From Xylanibacter rarus (GTDB lineage: Bacteria > Bacteroidota > Bacteroidia > Bacteroidales > Bacteroidaceae), in contig NZ_LFQU01000025.1 in NCBI RefSeq assembly GCF_001275135.1, positions 1-51,724 of the forward strand: 51,724 nt of DNA. The letters are read 5' to 3'. This document shows positions 25,797 through 35,259 of this stretch, in pieces (the stretch's first letter is position 1; every line of letters begins with the position of its first letter). The notes below the pieces were generated by a model. It ran no database searches and was not told where the DNA came from. It saw only the letters and a program-made list of their open reading frames with translations. The position numbers were made by a program, and so were the translations under genes.

Positions 25797-25892
25797 AGAA
25801 AACACGGAACGCCATAGGGAAAGGACTCTTTAAAGTAAACCAAATTTAGGGAAGTACACTGTAAACAATTTAGGTTTATTTTTTTGCGAAGG

Positions 25893-26102
25893 AACTCGTC
25901 ACTCGTCACATTGCGACATAACGTCCTGAATGTCAAATCGTTGCGGTGTGACGAGTTGCCGTTGCAACTCATCACACAGAGTAAGCCCAAAGCAGGAAAA
26001 TACATAAAATTGCTACGAAGTGATGAGTTGGAAATTCAACTCATCACACATTAACAGTCTAACTGTCAGCAACTTACGCACAGATGTGACGAGTGATGAG
26101 TT
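25893..26102. repeat. Dispersed intergenic repeat element, copy 2, with inverted ends
   Basis: The left end AACTCGTCACTCGTCACA (25893-25910) and right end TGTGACGAGTGATGAGTT (26085-26102) are inverted repeats with one mismatch. Inside lie TGTGACGAGTT (25947), AACTCATCACAC (25966), GTGATGAGTTG (26020) and CAACTCATCACACA (26038), alternating in direction. The left 87 bases align with 9323-9410. It is non-coding. From 26103 to 26371 I see nothing further. Confidence 0.75.
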
Positions 26103-26371
26103 TTTTCAAAAAACTTTTTACGGCTTATTTACGGCGGACAGCTTGTCGGCAAACTGCCGAATACAATAATCGCCCATTACAGACAGGTCATTATAAGGAC
26201 CAATAAAACCATGCTTTTAACCAAGCAACACGCCGGCATATAAAAGAGAAACACAAGCAAAGCATGCATAACAGACATCAGAATTTTGCGTTCAATGCTC
26301 ACGGCTGACCATCGTGCGCAAAACCGTCAACGCGTGATTAATCTTAATCATACATGTTCTGAATCTTCAAT

Positions 26372-26410
26372 AAAAAAACAAGCTGCCTCATAAAATAAAT
26401 GAGACAGCCT
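26372..26410 (-). terminator. Terminator after the minus-strand secreted-protein genes
   Basis: On the minus strand CAGGCTGTCTCATT pairs with ATGAGGCAGCTTG and is followed by a run of T's (TTTTTTTA). It sits 35 bases after the stop of the 542-residue gene. Confidence 0.85.
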
Positions 26411-26444
26411 GCGAAATTGTCAGTTATATATAAAATTGCAGTAA

Positions 26445-28073
26445 TTATTTTACAACAACCTTCTTGCCGTTCATGATATAAACGCCCTTCTTAACACCTG
26501 TAAGAACAGTTGCAGCAGGAGCCTCCTTAACGAGGATACCGTCGATTGTGTAAAGCTTAACAACGGCATTGGCATCGTCACCAAGAACAGAATCTATACC
26601 TGTAGGATCAGTGTTGAATTTACCTGTAATCTCAACGCTGTCGCCATTGCTGAGCATTCCACCTTCTACAGTCAATGTAACCTCACGGTCCTTGCTTACG
26701 CCGGCAAGTGGAATATGGCTTACATAACCCGCATAAGATTTATCATAAGCAAACGGAACATCCTCTGCCTTGAATTCCTTTGTCTGGAGTGTGCCGCGGT
26801 TGTTGAGCCACTGCAACAGAACCTTGTCGAAAGTAAGAACACCAACTTCCTCCGGCAACCAGATTATGATCTCGCTGCAATCAGCCAGAGAGCTGCCTTC
26901 AGTAGGCAAGAAGTCATAATAAAAAGATATTTCCTGCTTCTTCAGAGGATAAGTAACAACGATGCCACTTGTTCCGGCAGAAGCGTTGTTTGTGAGAATA
27001 GCACGTCCGTCTGCAGTTGTAAGGCCCTTGATGTTCATTGTTATCACAGTCTGCACTTCACCGTTTCTTGAAGTCTCTACTGTCTCTGGGAAGCGGTAAC
27101 CGCGGATATCAACAACAACAGTCTTGCCTTCGATAGTAAAATCAGGATTAAATGAACCCATAGAACCGGCCTCTGAATCGCCATAAGACAGGTCTACAGT
27201 TACCTTACTCTTATCAGTATTAAGTTCATCTGTGAAAGTAAATGTCAGCAAACCTTCTTCACCGGTTTCAGGATAATATGTATAAAGAGTTGTACCTTGT
27301 GCCGAATCTATAGAAACCAGCTCACCGGGCATCTCGCCCATAATCAGTGTAACAGAATAGTTTCCGTCCTCACCATAGATTACGCTCTCATCGTTAGCAT
27401 CGCAAATACCTTCAAGAGTGATTTTAAACTTATCACCAACCTCAAGTTTACCGTCTTCAGCCATCTCACGGATAAACTTGCTCAGCTCGATGCTATAGAA
27501 ATACTGAGTAGTATAGGTACCATTGATATATGCTGCGGGAATCTCTTCCTTTGTTTTAAATACGCCGTCAGCCTCCTCACCATACTCAATCCAGTTGTGG
27601 GCTATATCAACCGTACGGTCAAAAGCCAATTCAAGGTTTGAGCCAGAAACTGTATAGGTATCACCATCCGAAAAGTTAGATGTCAATGTGATAGGCATGC
27701 CTTCTCCGTTACCATAATAAATTGTAACATCTATTGAAGGCTCAGTAATCATACTGGTTGAGAAATAATAAGTTTTTCCTTCCTCAACCTCACTACTGAA
27801 GATTTTGTGACCTTCAGCGTCATAGCTTATAGAAAGGTTGTTGCCCTCTTCACCCATGGCATTACATTCAAACATCATAATGCCAAAATATCCGACATTA
27901 AAGTGGATGGTGTTGCTCTCAATAGCCTTCAGCTGTAAATAGTTTGCACCTGGCTGCAATTTAATAGTTACAGACTCAGACGGGTCATTAATCTCAATCG
28001 GAGTAAAAGTAACAGCCTTTAAACCTGTCAACCCCAATACAATACCGATTAAAGTAAAAATAAGTCGTTTCAT
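26445..28073 (-). CDS. Secreted T9SS-sorted protein, Ig-like/beta-rich
   Basis: A 542-residue predicted secreted protein of unknown function. Signal peptide MKRLIFTLIGIVLGLTGLKA. The body is rich in beta strands and acidic residues (several Ig-like or SbsA-like modules), with YFGIMMFECNAMGEEGN near the start. The last 50 or so residues, with VVKLYTIDGILVKEA and GVYIMNGKKVVVK, have the form of a type IX sorting domain, so it should be exported and anchored or released at the surface. It is downstream of the related 777-residue gene, separated by a strong stem-loop that may lower its expression. Confidence 0.78.
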   Translation of the reverse strand: MKRLIFTLIGIVLGLTGLKAVTFTPIEINDPSESVTIKLQPGANYLQLKAIESNTIHFNVGYFGIMMFECNAMGEEGNNLSISYDAEGHKIFSSEVEEGKTYYFSTSMITEPSIDVTIYYGNGEGMPITLTSNFSDGDTYTVSGSNLELAFDRTVDIAHNWIEYGEEADGVFKTKEEIPAAYINGTYTTQYFYSIELSKFIREMAEDGKLEVGDKFKITLEGICDANDESVIYGEDGNYSVTLIMGEMPGELVSIDSAQGTTLYTYYPETGEEGLLTFTFTDELNTDKSKVTVDLSYGDSEAGSMGSFNPDFTIEGKTVVVDIRGYRFPETVETSRNGEVQTVITMNIKGLTTADGRAILTNNASAGTSGIVVTYPLKKQEISFYYDFLPTEGSSLADCSEIIIWLPEEVGVLTFDKVLLQWLNNRGTLQTKEFKAEDVPFAYDKSYAGYVSHIPLAGVSKDREVTLTVEGGMLSNGDSVEITGKFNTDPTGIDSVLGDDANAVVKLYTIDGILVKEAPAATVLTGVKKGVYIMNGKKVVVK

Positions 28074-28105
28074 GTCTAAATATTCTTGTCTGTTTTATTT
28101 TGAGG

Positions 28106-28176
28106 AAAAAGCTAAAGGCTGGTCGATGCGCTATTGCCATAAGGCCAAAGCGACAGGCTGCAGCCTTTAGCTTTTT
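28106..28176. terminator. Long stem-loop between two secreted-protein genes
   Basis: AAAAAGCTAAAGGCTG (28106-28121) pairs perfectly with CAGCCTTTAGCTTTTT (28161-28176). The loop can fold further through GTCG/CGAC. With its T-rich flank it can act as a terminator in either direction, most likely for the 777-residue gene. Confidence 0.8.
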
Positions 28177-28195
28177 ATTTAAAATCTACGGCAGA

Positions 28196-30529
28196 TTAGC
28201 GGATAACCACTTTCTGGCCGTTGATGATATAGATACCCTTAACGAGTTTCTTCATTACGTCAGCTTTCTTACCCTTGCTTACGAGGCAGCCGTCTACGCT
28301 GTAAACCTCAACAACAGCATTAGCATCTTCAACTTCTACACCACCGATGTTTGTAGAATTGTCAACGATGAATGTATATGTCAGCTCAGGATTGAAGAGA
28401 TTGCCGTCAAGATCATAGAATGTTTCTTCAGGAATAACAACAGTGTAAGTACCATCTTCTGTTATTTCCGGAGTAAACGTAATCATCATCTTATTCATGT
28501 CATCACCTGTAGCATAATCGATCGCTGCAGAGATATTGCTTGCCTCAACACCGTCTTTCTTAACTGTGATAACATTGTTTGTGTTCAGTTCACCAACACC
28601 ATACTTAGAATCTACAGTGAGTTCAACAGTAGCAATTGACTTAACTGTGCTTCCGTCAGCAGGTGTAACCTCTGTAGGAACGAGGATATTCTTAGGCATC
28701 TGATATGCGAGCAGGATAACACCGTCTGTGCCATAGCTGATAGGTGTGCCATTTTCATTAACAGCAGCAACAGATACGCCTATGTTGTTCTCAGCGAGAG
28801 CAGCCTCAGGAACAGTAACTGTTATAACCTTGCCTTCAACCTTTGCTTCAGCAGGAACACGAGTGTTCATACCATAAGTTACAAGAGCAGAGTTTACTTT
28901 AGCGCCCTCACCGCTCAATGTAATATTAATTTCAGCAGGAATCTCCTTGCTGTACTCGCCACCTTCTACGTAAGGAGCCGGGTCAACAGACTCAACTGCA
29001 AGAATAGCCGGGTCAATGTTGAATGCTACAGTGAAGTCTGGGTTACATGTACCATGACCCTGCAAACCATCAGTCCAAGGTGTTTCTTCGTTGAAATATT
29101 CGTTAGCAATTGACTGTGAATCTACCTTAAGAACATAAGCACCAAACTCATTGATTTCTTTCGGAGTCTGTGTGCCAATTTCAACAAACTGAGCTGTTAC
29201 AACAAGGCCAAGACCTGTTTCATCCTCATTTGTAGTCAAAATTGCATCAGCAACTTTCTCTTCACCTTTGTAAACGGCAGCTGTAGCTGTAGATGTTGTA
29301 TACACTTTCTCACCATATGTAAATTCCATCTTGCCCAAGCTTGTGCAGTAAGAATTTTCAGCAGGTGTTACAGATTTAAAGTTCAAAGAAGCGTCTGCAA
29401 AACGACCATCGTTCACACCAAATGTAAAATTGTAACCGCTTCCGAATACAACACTTTCAGGGAAGCCTTCTGCCTTAGGCTCAATTTCGTTGCCCTCTTC
29501 ATCAGTCAAATCAAGCTGAAGGATAACGTCTGTTACAATAGTTCCCATAAAATTATAGAACGCCTCAGACATAGTACACTTGATAATAGAGTGGCCTTCT
29601 TCTGTATATGATACTTCTGCCTTTTCCCAGTCTAATGTTCCGTACATACCCATCGGGTAAACACAGTTCTTAACTTTAACTTTCTTGTCAACTTCAACAG
29701 TTACAACCTTTCTGTCATCCTTAAAGCTGAGCAGCTGGTCTTCTGTAGGATAAACGACATTTGGTTCCGGTTCAACTTTTACAAGATTTACAACAGTCTT
29801 TTCAACTTTTGCTGTACCACCTTCAAATGTCAGAGTTGTTGTCTCAGGAGTTTCAGTACCCTGCTCCATACCTTCCTTAGTCTGATATGACTCAATAATG
29901 ATTTCGTATGTATTTCCTTCATACATATACCATGCATTATCAAGAACACGGTCGTCTTTTACAATTTTCTCAGGACCAACCATGATAACATCTTCACCTT
30001 CTTCAGCCTCAGATGTATAATACTGGTGCATAATGCCTTCATCACCATGGAACTCACAGTGAACATACTTAACCTTCTTGTTCAATGTAACCTTAACCTG
30101 ATTATCCCAGCTGATTTTCTCAACCTTTGAACCCTGCTCAGGCTCTGAACTTACAACCTGCAAAGAGCTGGCACCTTTCTCCTCAAAAGAAACGGCTATC
30201 TCTAAATCAAAAAAGAGTTGTCTGTTATTATAAATAACATAAGTCTTACCAGCTTCAACCTCCAAAGAAGAAAAGTTTGCATCCACACCCATTGAAACAT
30301 TCAACGGAGTTCCATCCTCCAACATAAATGTCGGGTAAGACCAACCATGCTTAAGAGATAAAGTACCATCTGCAGGAGCTGTAAAGCTAGCATAAACGAT
30401 GTCATTTACAACATAAGTGTCACCATCGGCAATCACATACGGATCCTCTTTGGTACCCGAACCGCTTGGGGTAGCATTGACCCCCAAGACACATAGGAAT
30501 GCCATCAAACTGATTAGTAAAGATTTCAT
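28196..30529 (-). CDS. Large secreted T9SS-sorted Ig-like repeat protein
   Basis: A 777-residue predicted surface protein. Signal peptide MKSLLISLMAFLCVLGVNA. Then GSGTKEDPYVIADGDTYVV opens a beta-sandwich module, followed by repeated SbsA/Ig-like modules, each starting with a pattern such as VVSSEPEQGSKV, KSVTPAENSYCTSL or VTPADGSTVKSI. The C-terminal sorting domain is AVVEVYSVDGCLVSKG to GIYIINGQKVVIR. It resembles the 542-residue neighbour in both its start and its end, so the two are probably diverged duplicates. It is likely an adhesin or structural surface protein; no enzymatic motif was seen. Confidence 0.8.
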   Translation of the reverse strand: MKSLLISLMAFLCVLGVNATPSGSGTKEDPYVIADGDTYVVNDIVYASFTAPADGTLSLKHGWSYPTFMLEDGTPLNVSMGVDANFSSLEVEAGKTYVIYNNRQLFFDLEIAVSFEEKGASSLQVVSSEPEQGSKVEKISWDNQVKVTLNKKVKYVHCEFHGDEGIMHQYYTSEAEEGEDVIMVGPEKIVKDDRVLDNAWYMYEGNTYEIIIESYQTKEGMEQGTETPETTTLTFEGGTAKVEKTVVNLVKVEPEPNVVYPTEDQLLSFKDDRKVVTVEVDKKVKVKNCVYPMGMYGTLDWEKAEVSYTEEGHSIIKCTMSEAFYNFMGTIVTDVILQLDLTDEEGNEIEPKAEGFPESVVFGSGYNFTFGVNDGRFADASLNFKSVTPAENSYCTSLGKMEFTYGEKVYTTSTATAAVYKGEEKVADAILTTNEDETGLGLVVTAQFVEIGTQTPKEINEFGAYVLKVDSQSIANEYFNEETPWTDGLQGHGTCNPDFTVAFNIDPAILAVESVDPAPYVEGGEYSKEIPAEINITLSGEGAKVNSALVTYGMNTRVPAEAKVEGKVITVTVPEAALAENNIGVSVAAVNENGTPISYGTDGVILLAYQMPKNILVPTEVTPADGSTVKSIATVELTVDSKYGVGELNTNNVITVKKDGVEASNISAAIDYATGDDMNKMMITFTPEITEDGTYTVVIPEETFYDLDGNLFNPELTYTFIVDNSTNIGGVEVEDANAVVEVYSVDGCLVSKGKKADVMKKLVKGIYIINGQKVVIR

Positions 30530-30576
30530 AATACTTAATTTTAAATTAATAATAAGTTAGCATTAAATTATATAGG

Positions 30577-30604
30577 AAGGGTTGGGGACTAGCCCCATAC
30601 CCTT
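30577..30604 (-). promoter_or_regulatory. G+C-rich leader hairpin before the 777-residue gene
   Basis: AAGGGTTGGGG (30577-30587) pairs with CCCCATACCCTT (30593-30604) around a five-base loop. It lies between the predicted promoter and the start codon, so it is a leader hairpin or attenuator rather than the terminator of the preceding gene. Confidence 0.5.
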
Positions 30605-30678
30605 TTCTATATCTTAGGTTCTTAAGGTCCATGCCTTGCTGTCTGCTGTATTATGTTTTGTGAAGTGTTTTTCTGATA

Positions 30679-30686
30679 CAAACATA
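30679..30686 (-). promoter_or_regulatory. Candidate -7 box for the 777-residue gene
   Basis: CAAACATA reads TATGTTTG on the minus strand, a TAnnTTTG match about 150 bases before the start codon at 30529. The -33 element would fall inside the end of the preceding gene. Confidence 0.45.
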
Positions 30687-30704
30687 CAAGGCAGATCTAA
30701 ATAT

Positions 30705-33700
30705 TTATTTAACGATTACTTTCTTAACAACGCTTACGCCGTCGCTTGTAGCCTTAACGATAAACAAGCCGTTCTTTCCGCCTGTGCTTACCTTAACAGC
30801 ACCAGAAGTAGAGTTGACATTGCTTATTACGCTTCCGCTTACATCATAAACTGTAACGTTGAGATCGCTTCCGCCGTTAACGCTTATTGAACCGTTCTCA
30901 CCAGAAATTGTGATACCGTTTTCAGATACTGTTGCATCGTTGATTCCAGCTGTTCCGGCTGACATCTTAAGTCTTGCAGCATTCAGAACGCGCTCTGTAT
31001 TTGCATCGAGCAACATAACAACAACCTTAGTGTTATCCCAGTTCTTAACGTTTTCAGGCAAGCTGAATACCTTATTGAATGCAACAGGCTGACCTGCAGT
31101 TACGCTTACAGGGATGAAACCTGATTCACCTGCGAAGTTGTCGTTTGGCACTTTACGTGCAACATCGTTGAATGTTACAACAGCAACGCTTGAACCATAC
31201 TTGCCGCCCTTACCGAACTCACCGAATATCGGCTGGTCGAGAACGTAGAAACCATTAAGCTGAGGTCCTTCCAAACCATCCTCAAGAACAACAAATGCAA
31301 GATTGTGGTTCAGAGAGTTCATGGTTAGAGCATAGTTTACATTACCTGTAATCTGTATGTTCTTGCTTGAAGCATCGTAAATAGCCTTGTCGATGCTGAC
31401 ATCTGCAATTGCATAGTTTTCGAACTCACGCTGAGCTACATCATAGAATGTATTGTTGCCTTCTGGTGAATCGAAGTGATACTGCTCGCTTCCATCAACA
31501 TACATCGGCGCATAAAGAGTGTCTATACGATTAACCAGACCCATAGGCTGTGCTGTTATACCGAAATATGTATTATAGTTCTCATAAGCAAACTGGTCTG
31601 TTCCGATTATAGAGCTATGAATAGCGATAGGTATAACCTGCTCACCGTAAAGTTTCTCAAGATTTTCCATTGCAAGGATTCCCTGAGGACAGTTCTTACA
31701 CTGCTGACCAGTGCTTTCTTCTATAACTACATGCTTTGTTGTCTCAAAAGCAAGGTTGCTGATAGTGTTTGTCTGGCTGTAAACAGTACCGCCGAGATCA
31801 ATGCTTATAGTATACTTATTCTGTGCACCTACAGTCAGAGGCAACTTGTCAGGGAATGTGAAAGAATAATTCTCTGCACTTGTTATAGGCTTGCTAGGTG
31901 TATCTGTATAAGTGCTCTTGAATGAGCCGTCTTCAGAAGTAAGTGTTGCATTAATAGTGTTATAAGTCTTATCACTTGTAACCTTAACTATTACACCAAC
32001 ATTTGTAGACTCTTTGTTAACCTGCGTGCTTTCTACATTAGGAACGAAGTTGAAGTCGCCCTTGTAGTAAACCTTCAGATTATCCAAGAAGATCATACTC
32101 TGATTTTCGTTCTCATTAACGAAAGCGATATAGATATTCTTACCTGCATATTCTGCGAGAGATTTCTCAACATGTGTCCAGTCACCTGTCAGATTTTCCT
32201 CTGACTCACCGGGAGAAAGCTGCTCGTCATAAAGAACCTTACCATTAGCCTTGAACTTCTCATAAAGTTCTGTTGTGAAGTTAGAATAAACAGCATCATC
32301 CTCAAGAACGAGAACCTTAAGTCTGTCTGCCTTTGACTTATAGTATGACTGAACGTCAAAGCTGAGATAATAGTCGGCATTTTCTATTGACAGACGGGGT
32401 ATTGCCATCCAGTCGTCAGATTTTCCTGTAGGATTATAGATAGATGTTGAAGCTGCACAATAGTCAGAGCTGCTTTCTGATTCACGGATTACGAAAAGCC
32501 AAGGAGAATTGTCGGCATCAAAGCCTAAATCCTGCATTGCACTTGACGGCTTGTTGTGGTCACCTTCATAAAGGAGGTATTTAACCATAGAGTTGCTAGG
32601 ATCATTGAAGTCATCAGAGAAGAGGCTTCCGTCAGAACTGATTTCAGGCTCGTATGCACCTGTGTAATTAATTGTAATCTCATTGTTCGGACAGAATCCC
32701 ATAATATCTGTAACAGAACCAGCCTCTACAACAACCTTATATTTCTCATCTTTTTCAAGATAACGCTTGAGGCTAGGATACAGAAGGATTGTGCTTTCTG
32801 CTCCCTGCACAAAGTTAAGTTCACAAACCGGTGATGTCTGACCATCTCTATACAGATAAGCCTTAGCATCTTCAGATATAGCGATAGACAAATCGAAGAG
32901 AATCTGTACAGGATGCTCTGAACTTATTTCAGATACATTTGCCTGATCTGCAGGAGAAACCTGCTGTACAGCAGCCGGAGCCTCGGCACGGCCGATATAC
33001 TTAATTGTGATTTCATCACTCTTGATAGAGTTGTCTGCCATCAAATAGAATGCTCCAGCAGGAATCTTCATTGTATATTCCTCGCCTGCATTCAGAGCCT
33101 GAGGTATACCGCCAATAGTGAATGTCTTGTTACCAGACTGAGCCGTAATGTTATACTCTCTCAACACCTTACCAGAAGCGTCCATGAACTGAGCCTTAAC
33201 ACCAGATGTTACAGCGGCAGACTTAGAGAAAGCCAACTTCATCTGACTGAATTTAGCAAACTTAGAGCCATAAGCAGGAGAAACGGCATAAGTGCCTAAT
33301 GGATTCACGCTGCTTGCAGCTTCGCTGATAGTTTCAGGAAGACGAATGATATAACCCTTTGTCTTTGTTTCAGACATACCGATTATGGTCTTTTCATCAT
33401 CAGAAACTCCTTGAATTGTTCCTGTGAAATCATAGCCAGTACGCTCATAGAAGTTCATATCATAACGGCCAGAAAGAATTTCGTCTATTCCGTACCAAAG
33501 ACTACCCACACGTACGTAAGCAGAACGGACAGGGTTTACGGCAGGACTGCAAGCAAATACAACGCCTGTATTTGAAACAGCACTTCCGGCACGGTCTTGC
33601 TCTTCGCTTTCTGTATTATATAATATACAAGAGTTGTCACTTGTATTGTAAAGATAGCTTGAAATGTATGAACCACCAGCCACCTGTACGATACCGGTAA

Positions 33701-34472
33701 GATATTTACCATTGTTACTCATTGTTGACTCGTCAACAAATGTTTCGTCAGGCACTTCTCCGAGAGCATTGTCTACATATTTGCACTCCTGAGTTGTCTT
33801 GTTGTAAACATAATAGCAAACAGTTGCAGGAGTTACAAAGTTAATAATACCAGAAAGGATGTTACCATCAGGACTAACATTGTCTATACGTACCTGCTGA
33901 GTGTTTGTTCCAAGCTTTGTTTTCTTTGGGAAGTTAGGAAGTTCAGCATACACATCAATTGCACGATATGTACCATCAGACTGCTTCTCCCACAAAAGCG
34001 GTGTTTCAACATAAGCATCACCTGAGAAGCTACCAGAATTGCTCCATCCGCTGATGTATTTGCCATCAGGTGTTACAGATGTAGCTTTTCCAGGATTCTC
34101 AGACTGAAGAGTGATCCACTTACCCTGATTCATGTCATAATAAGCAGGCTTGCTGTCATAGGTACCAACGATGATTTTTCCATCATTAGTAACGTCTGTT
34201 GCTTCGAGTGACTTTATCAAGTCTGCTTCAACCCAAAGTTCAGTAAGAGCACCTGTCTCTACATTAATAAGATAAGGATAGGCATACTTACTTTGATCAT
34301 CATCATTCACACCAGCAGCAGTAGCCCACAAGCCATTGTCTGACAAAGATGTGAAAGCTGCAGCCTTGGGGAAACTCACAGTGGTAAGCTGTGCTTCCTG
34401 TGCTGAAGACGGAATTGCCCACAGCAGGCCCAAAGCCAACAGGATACATAAATATAAACTTTTCTTTACCAT
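30705..34472 (-). CDS. Multidomain T9SS-secreted protein with Omp28/thioredoxin-like domain
   Basis: A 1255-residue predicted surface protein. Signal peptide to about residue 24 (WAIPSSAQ). Residues 27 to about 380 are propeller-like repeats (for example VTPDGKYISGWSNSG). Ig-like modules follow to about 630. Next is a cleaved-adhesin/choice-of-anchor jelly-roll region (LFSDDFNDPSNSM to about 800), another Ig-like module, then an Omp28 thioredoxin-like domain from about 915 with VVIEESTGQQCKNCPQG (CKNC near 924-927) and ITAQPMGLVNR. The end (VTVYDVSGSVISNV to VVKKVIVK) is a type IX sorting domain. The active-site-like CxxC suggests thiol chemistry at the surface; partners are probably the neighbouring CxxC proteins. 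Function unproven. Confidence 0.8.
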   Translation of the reverse strand: MVKKSLYLCILLALGLLWAIPSSAQEAQLTTVSFPKAAAFTSLSDNGLWATAAGVNDDDQSKYAYPYLINVETGALTELWVEADLIKSLEATDVTNDGKIIVGTYDSKPAYYDMNQGKWITLQSENPGKATSVTPDGKYISGWSNSGSFSGDAYVETPLLWEKQSDGTYRAIDVYAELPNFPKKTKLGTNTQQVRIDNVSPDGNILSGIINFVTPATVCYYVYNKTTQECKYVDNALGEVPDETFVDESTMSNNGKYLTGIVQVAGGSYISSYLYNTSDNSCILYNTESEEQDRAGSAVSNTGVVFACSPAVNPVRSAYVRVGSLWYGIDEILSGRYDMNFYERTGYDFTGTIQGVSDDEKTIIGMSETKTKGYIIRLPETISEAASSVNPLGTYAVSPAYGSKFAKFSQMKLAFSKSAAVTSGVKAQFMDASGKVLREYNITAQSGNKTFTIGGIPQALNAGEEYTMKIPAGAFYLMADNSIKSDEITIKYIGRAEAPAAVQQVSPADQANVSEISSEHPVQILFDLSIAISEDAKAYLYRDGQTSPVCELNFVQGAESTILLYPSLKRYLEKDEKYKVVVEAGSVTDIMGFCPNNEITINYTGAYEPEISSDGSLFSDDFNDPSNSMVKYLLYEGDHNKPSSAMQDLGFDADNSPWLFVIRESESSSDYCAASTSIYNPTGKSDDWMAIPRLSIENADYYLSFDVQSYYKSKADRLKVLVLEDDAVYSNFTTELYEKFKANGKVLYDEQLSPGESEENLTGDWTHVEKSLAEYAGKNIYIAFVNENENQSMIFLDNLKVYYKGDFNFVPNVESTQVNKESTNVGVIVKVTSDKTYNTINATLTSEDGSFKSTYTDTPSKPITSAENYSFTFPDKLPLTVGAQNKYTISIDLGGTVYSQTNTISNLAFETTKHVVIEESTGQQCKNCPQGILAMENLEKLYGEQVIPIAIHSSIIGTDQFAYENYNTYFGITAQPMGLVNRIDTLYAPMYVDGSEQYHFDSPEGNNTFYDVAQREFENYAIADVSIDKAIYDASSKNIQITGNVNYALTMNSLNHNLAFVVLEDGLEGPQLNGFYVLDQPIFGEFGKGGKYGSSVAVVTFNDVARKVPNDNFAGESGFIPVSVTAGQPVAFNKVFSLPENVKNWDNTKVVVMLLDANTERVLNAARLKMSAGTAGINDATVSENGITISGENGSISVNGGSDLNVTVYDVSGSVISNVNSTSGAVKVSTGGKNGLFIVKATSDGVSVVKKVIVK

Positions 34473-34499
34473 ACAATAAAATTAAAAATAGGATTTATT

Positions 34500-35153
34500 T
34501 TACTTTACAATCACTTTCTCTATACGTCCGTCAGCATACTTCAGGATGTTTATGCCTTTCTGAGGAGCATCAAGAAGCTGACCATTGATTGAATAGCGTG
34601 CTACGACCTTATTATCTGCATTATTCTGAATACCGTCTATACTTGCAGTACCATCATAAATGAAATTAATAGTAATTTCAGAATCAGGCAGCATAGATTT
34701 AGATCCCTGAGCTGATATTTTCACTGTAGTTGTACCTGCAGCAACAGGAACCCACTCAGTATCAGTTGAGATATCAATAGTTTTGCCTGCATCAGCATTG
34801 GCATTCTTCTCTATTGTACCTTCACTATCCAAATTTGAGCAGTTTTCTGCACAGCAAGCAGCAAATGAGCCATTAGGCAAAGCTGTAACATTATAAGTAA
34901 CTTTACAACTCTGAGATTCAGCAGAGTTATTCTTAATATAAACTCCACTTAAAGAAATCATTGGCACCTGTATTATTTCATAAGAGCCATCAGGATTAAA
35001 TACGAAATCCTCTTTATAGGATACCTGATCCATTGTAAGAGTTGCACCATTTTCAATGGTATTGCCGTCACCATCAACGAATATAAAATTCTGTGCATTC
35101 ATTGCTACACAGCTAAATAACAAAGCGATACAAAGAGTAAATAACTTTTTCAT
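34500..35153 (-). CDS. Small secreted cysteine-containing T9SS cargo protein
   Basis: A 217-residue protein of unknown function. Signal peptide MKKLFTLCIALLFSCVAMNA. The mature part holds one beta-sandwich-like domain with four cysteines: C83, C100, C101 and C105 (FAACCAENC). A C-terminal sorting domain runs from VVARYSINGQLLDA to GRIEKVIVK. It sits 27 bases before the 1255-residue gene and 106 after the Omp28 lipoprotein, probably in the same operon. The clustered cysteines make it a plausible substrate or partner of the CxxC proteins beside it. Confidence 0.72.
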   Translation of the reverse strand: MKKLFTLCIALLFSCVAMNAQNFIFVDGDGNTIENGATLTMDQVSYKEDFVFNPDGSYEIIQVPMISLSGVYIKNNSAESQSCKVTYNVTALPNGSFAACCAENCSNLDSEGTIEKNANADAGKTIDISTDTEWVPVAAGTTTVKISAQGSKSMLPDSEITINFIYDGTASIDGIQNNADNKVVARYSINGQLLDAPQKGINILKYADGRIEKVIVK

Positions 35154-35214
35154 CTTGTTCTTTTTATTAAAATATTAAAATTGTTTTTTATAGTAGGATT
35201 GAAAGAGGATATCA

Positions 35215-35247
35215 ATGAGAGTGCATCAAAATGAAATACACTCTCAT
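35215..35247. other. Stem-loop between lipoprotein and small cargo genes
   Basis: ATGAGAGTG (35215-35223) pairs perfectly with CACTCTCAT (35239-35247) around a 15-base loop. No T run follows on the minus strand, so it may be a processing or stability element rather than a terminator. Confidence 0.5.
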
Positions 35248-35259
35248 CGACATTATTTA

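Noticed and set aside
25639-26444. Integrated mobile element after the ATPase gene
   Set aside because: Repeats are present but no transposase, integrase or clear target duplication was found.
28100-28639. 179-codon plus-strand frame at the end of the 777-residue gene
   Set aside because: It overlaps the sorting domain of a clear secreted protein and has no promoter or family.
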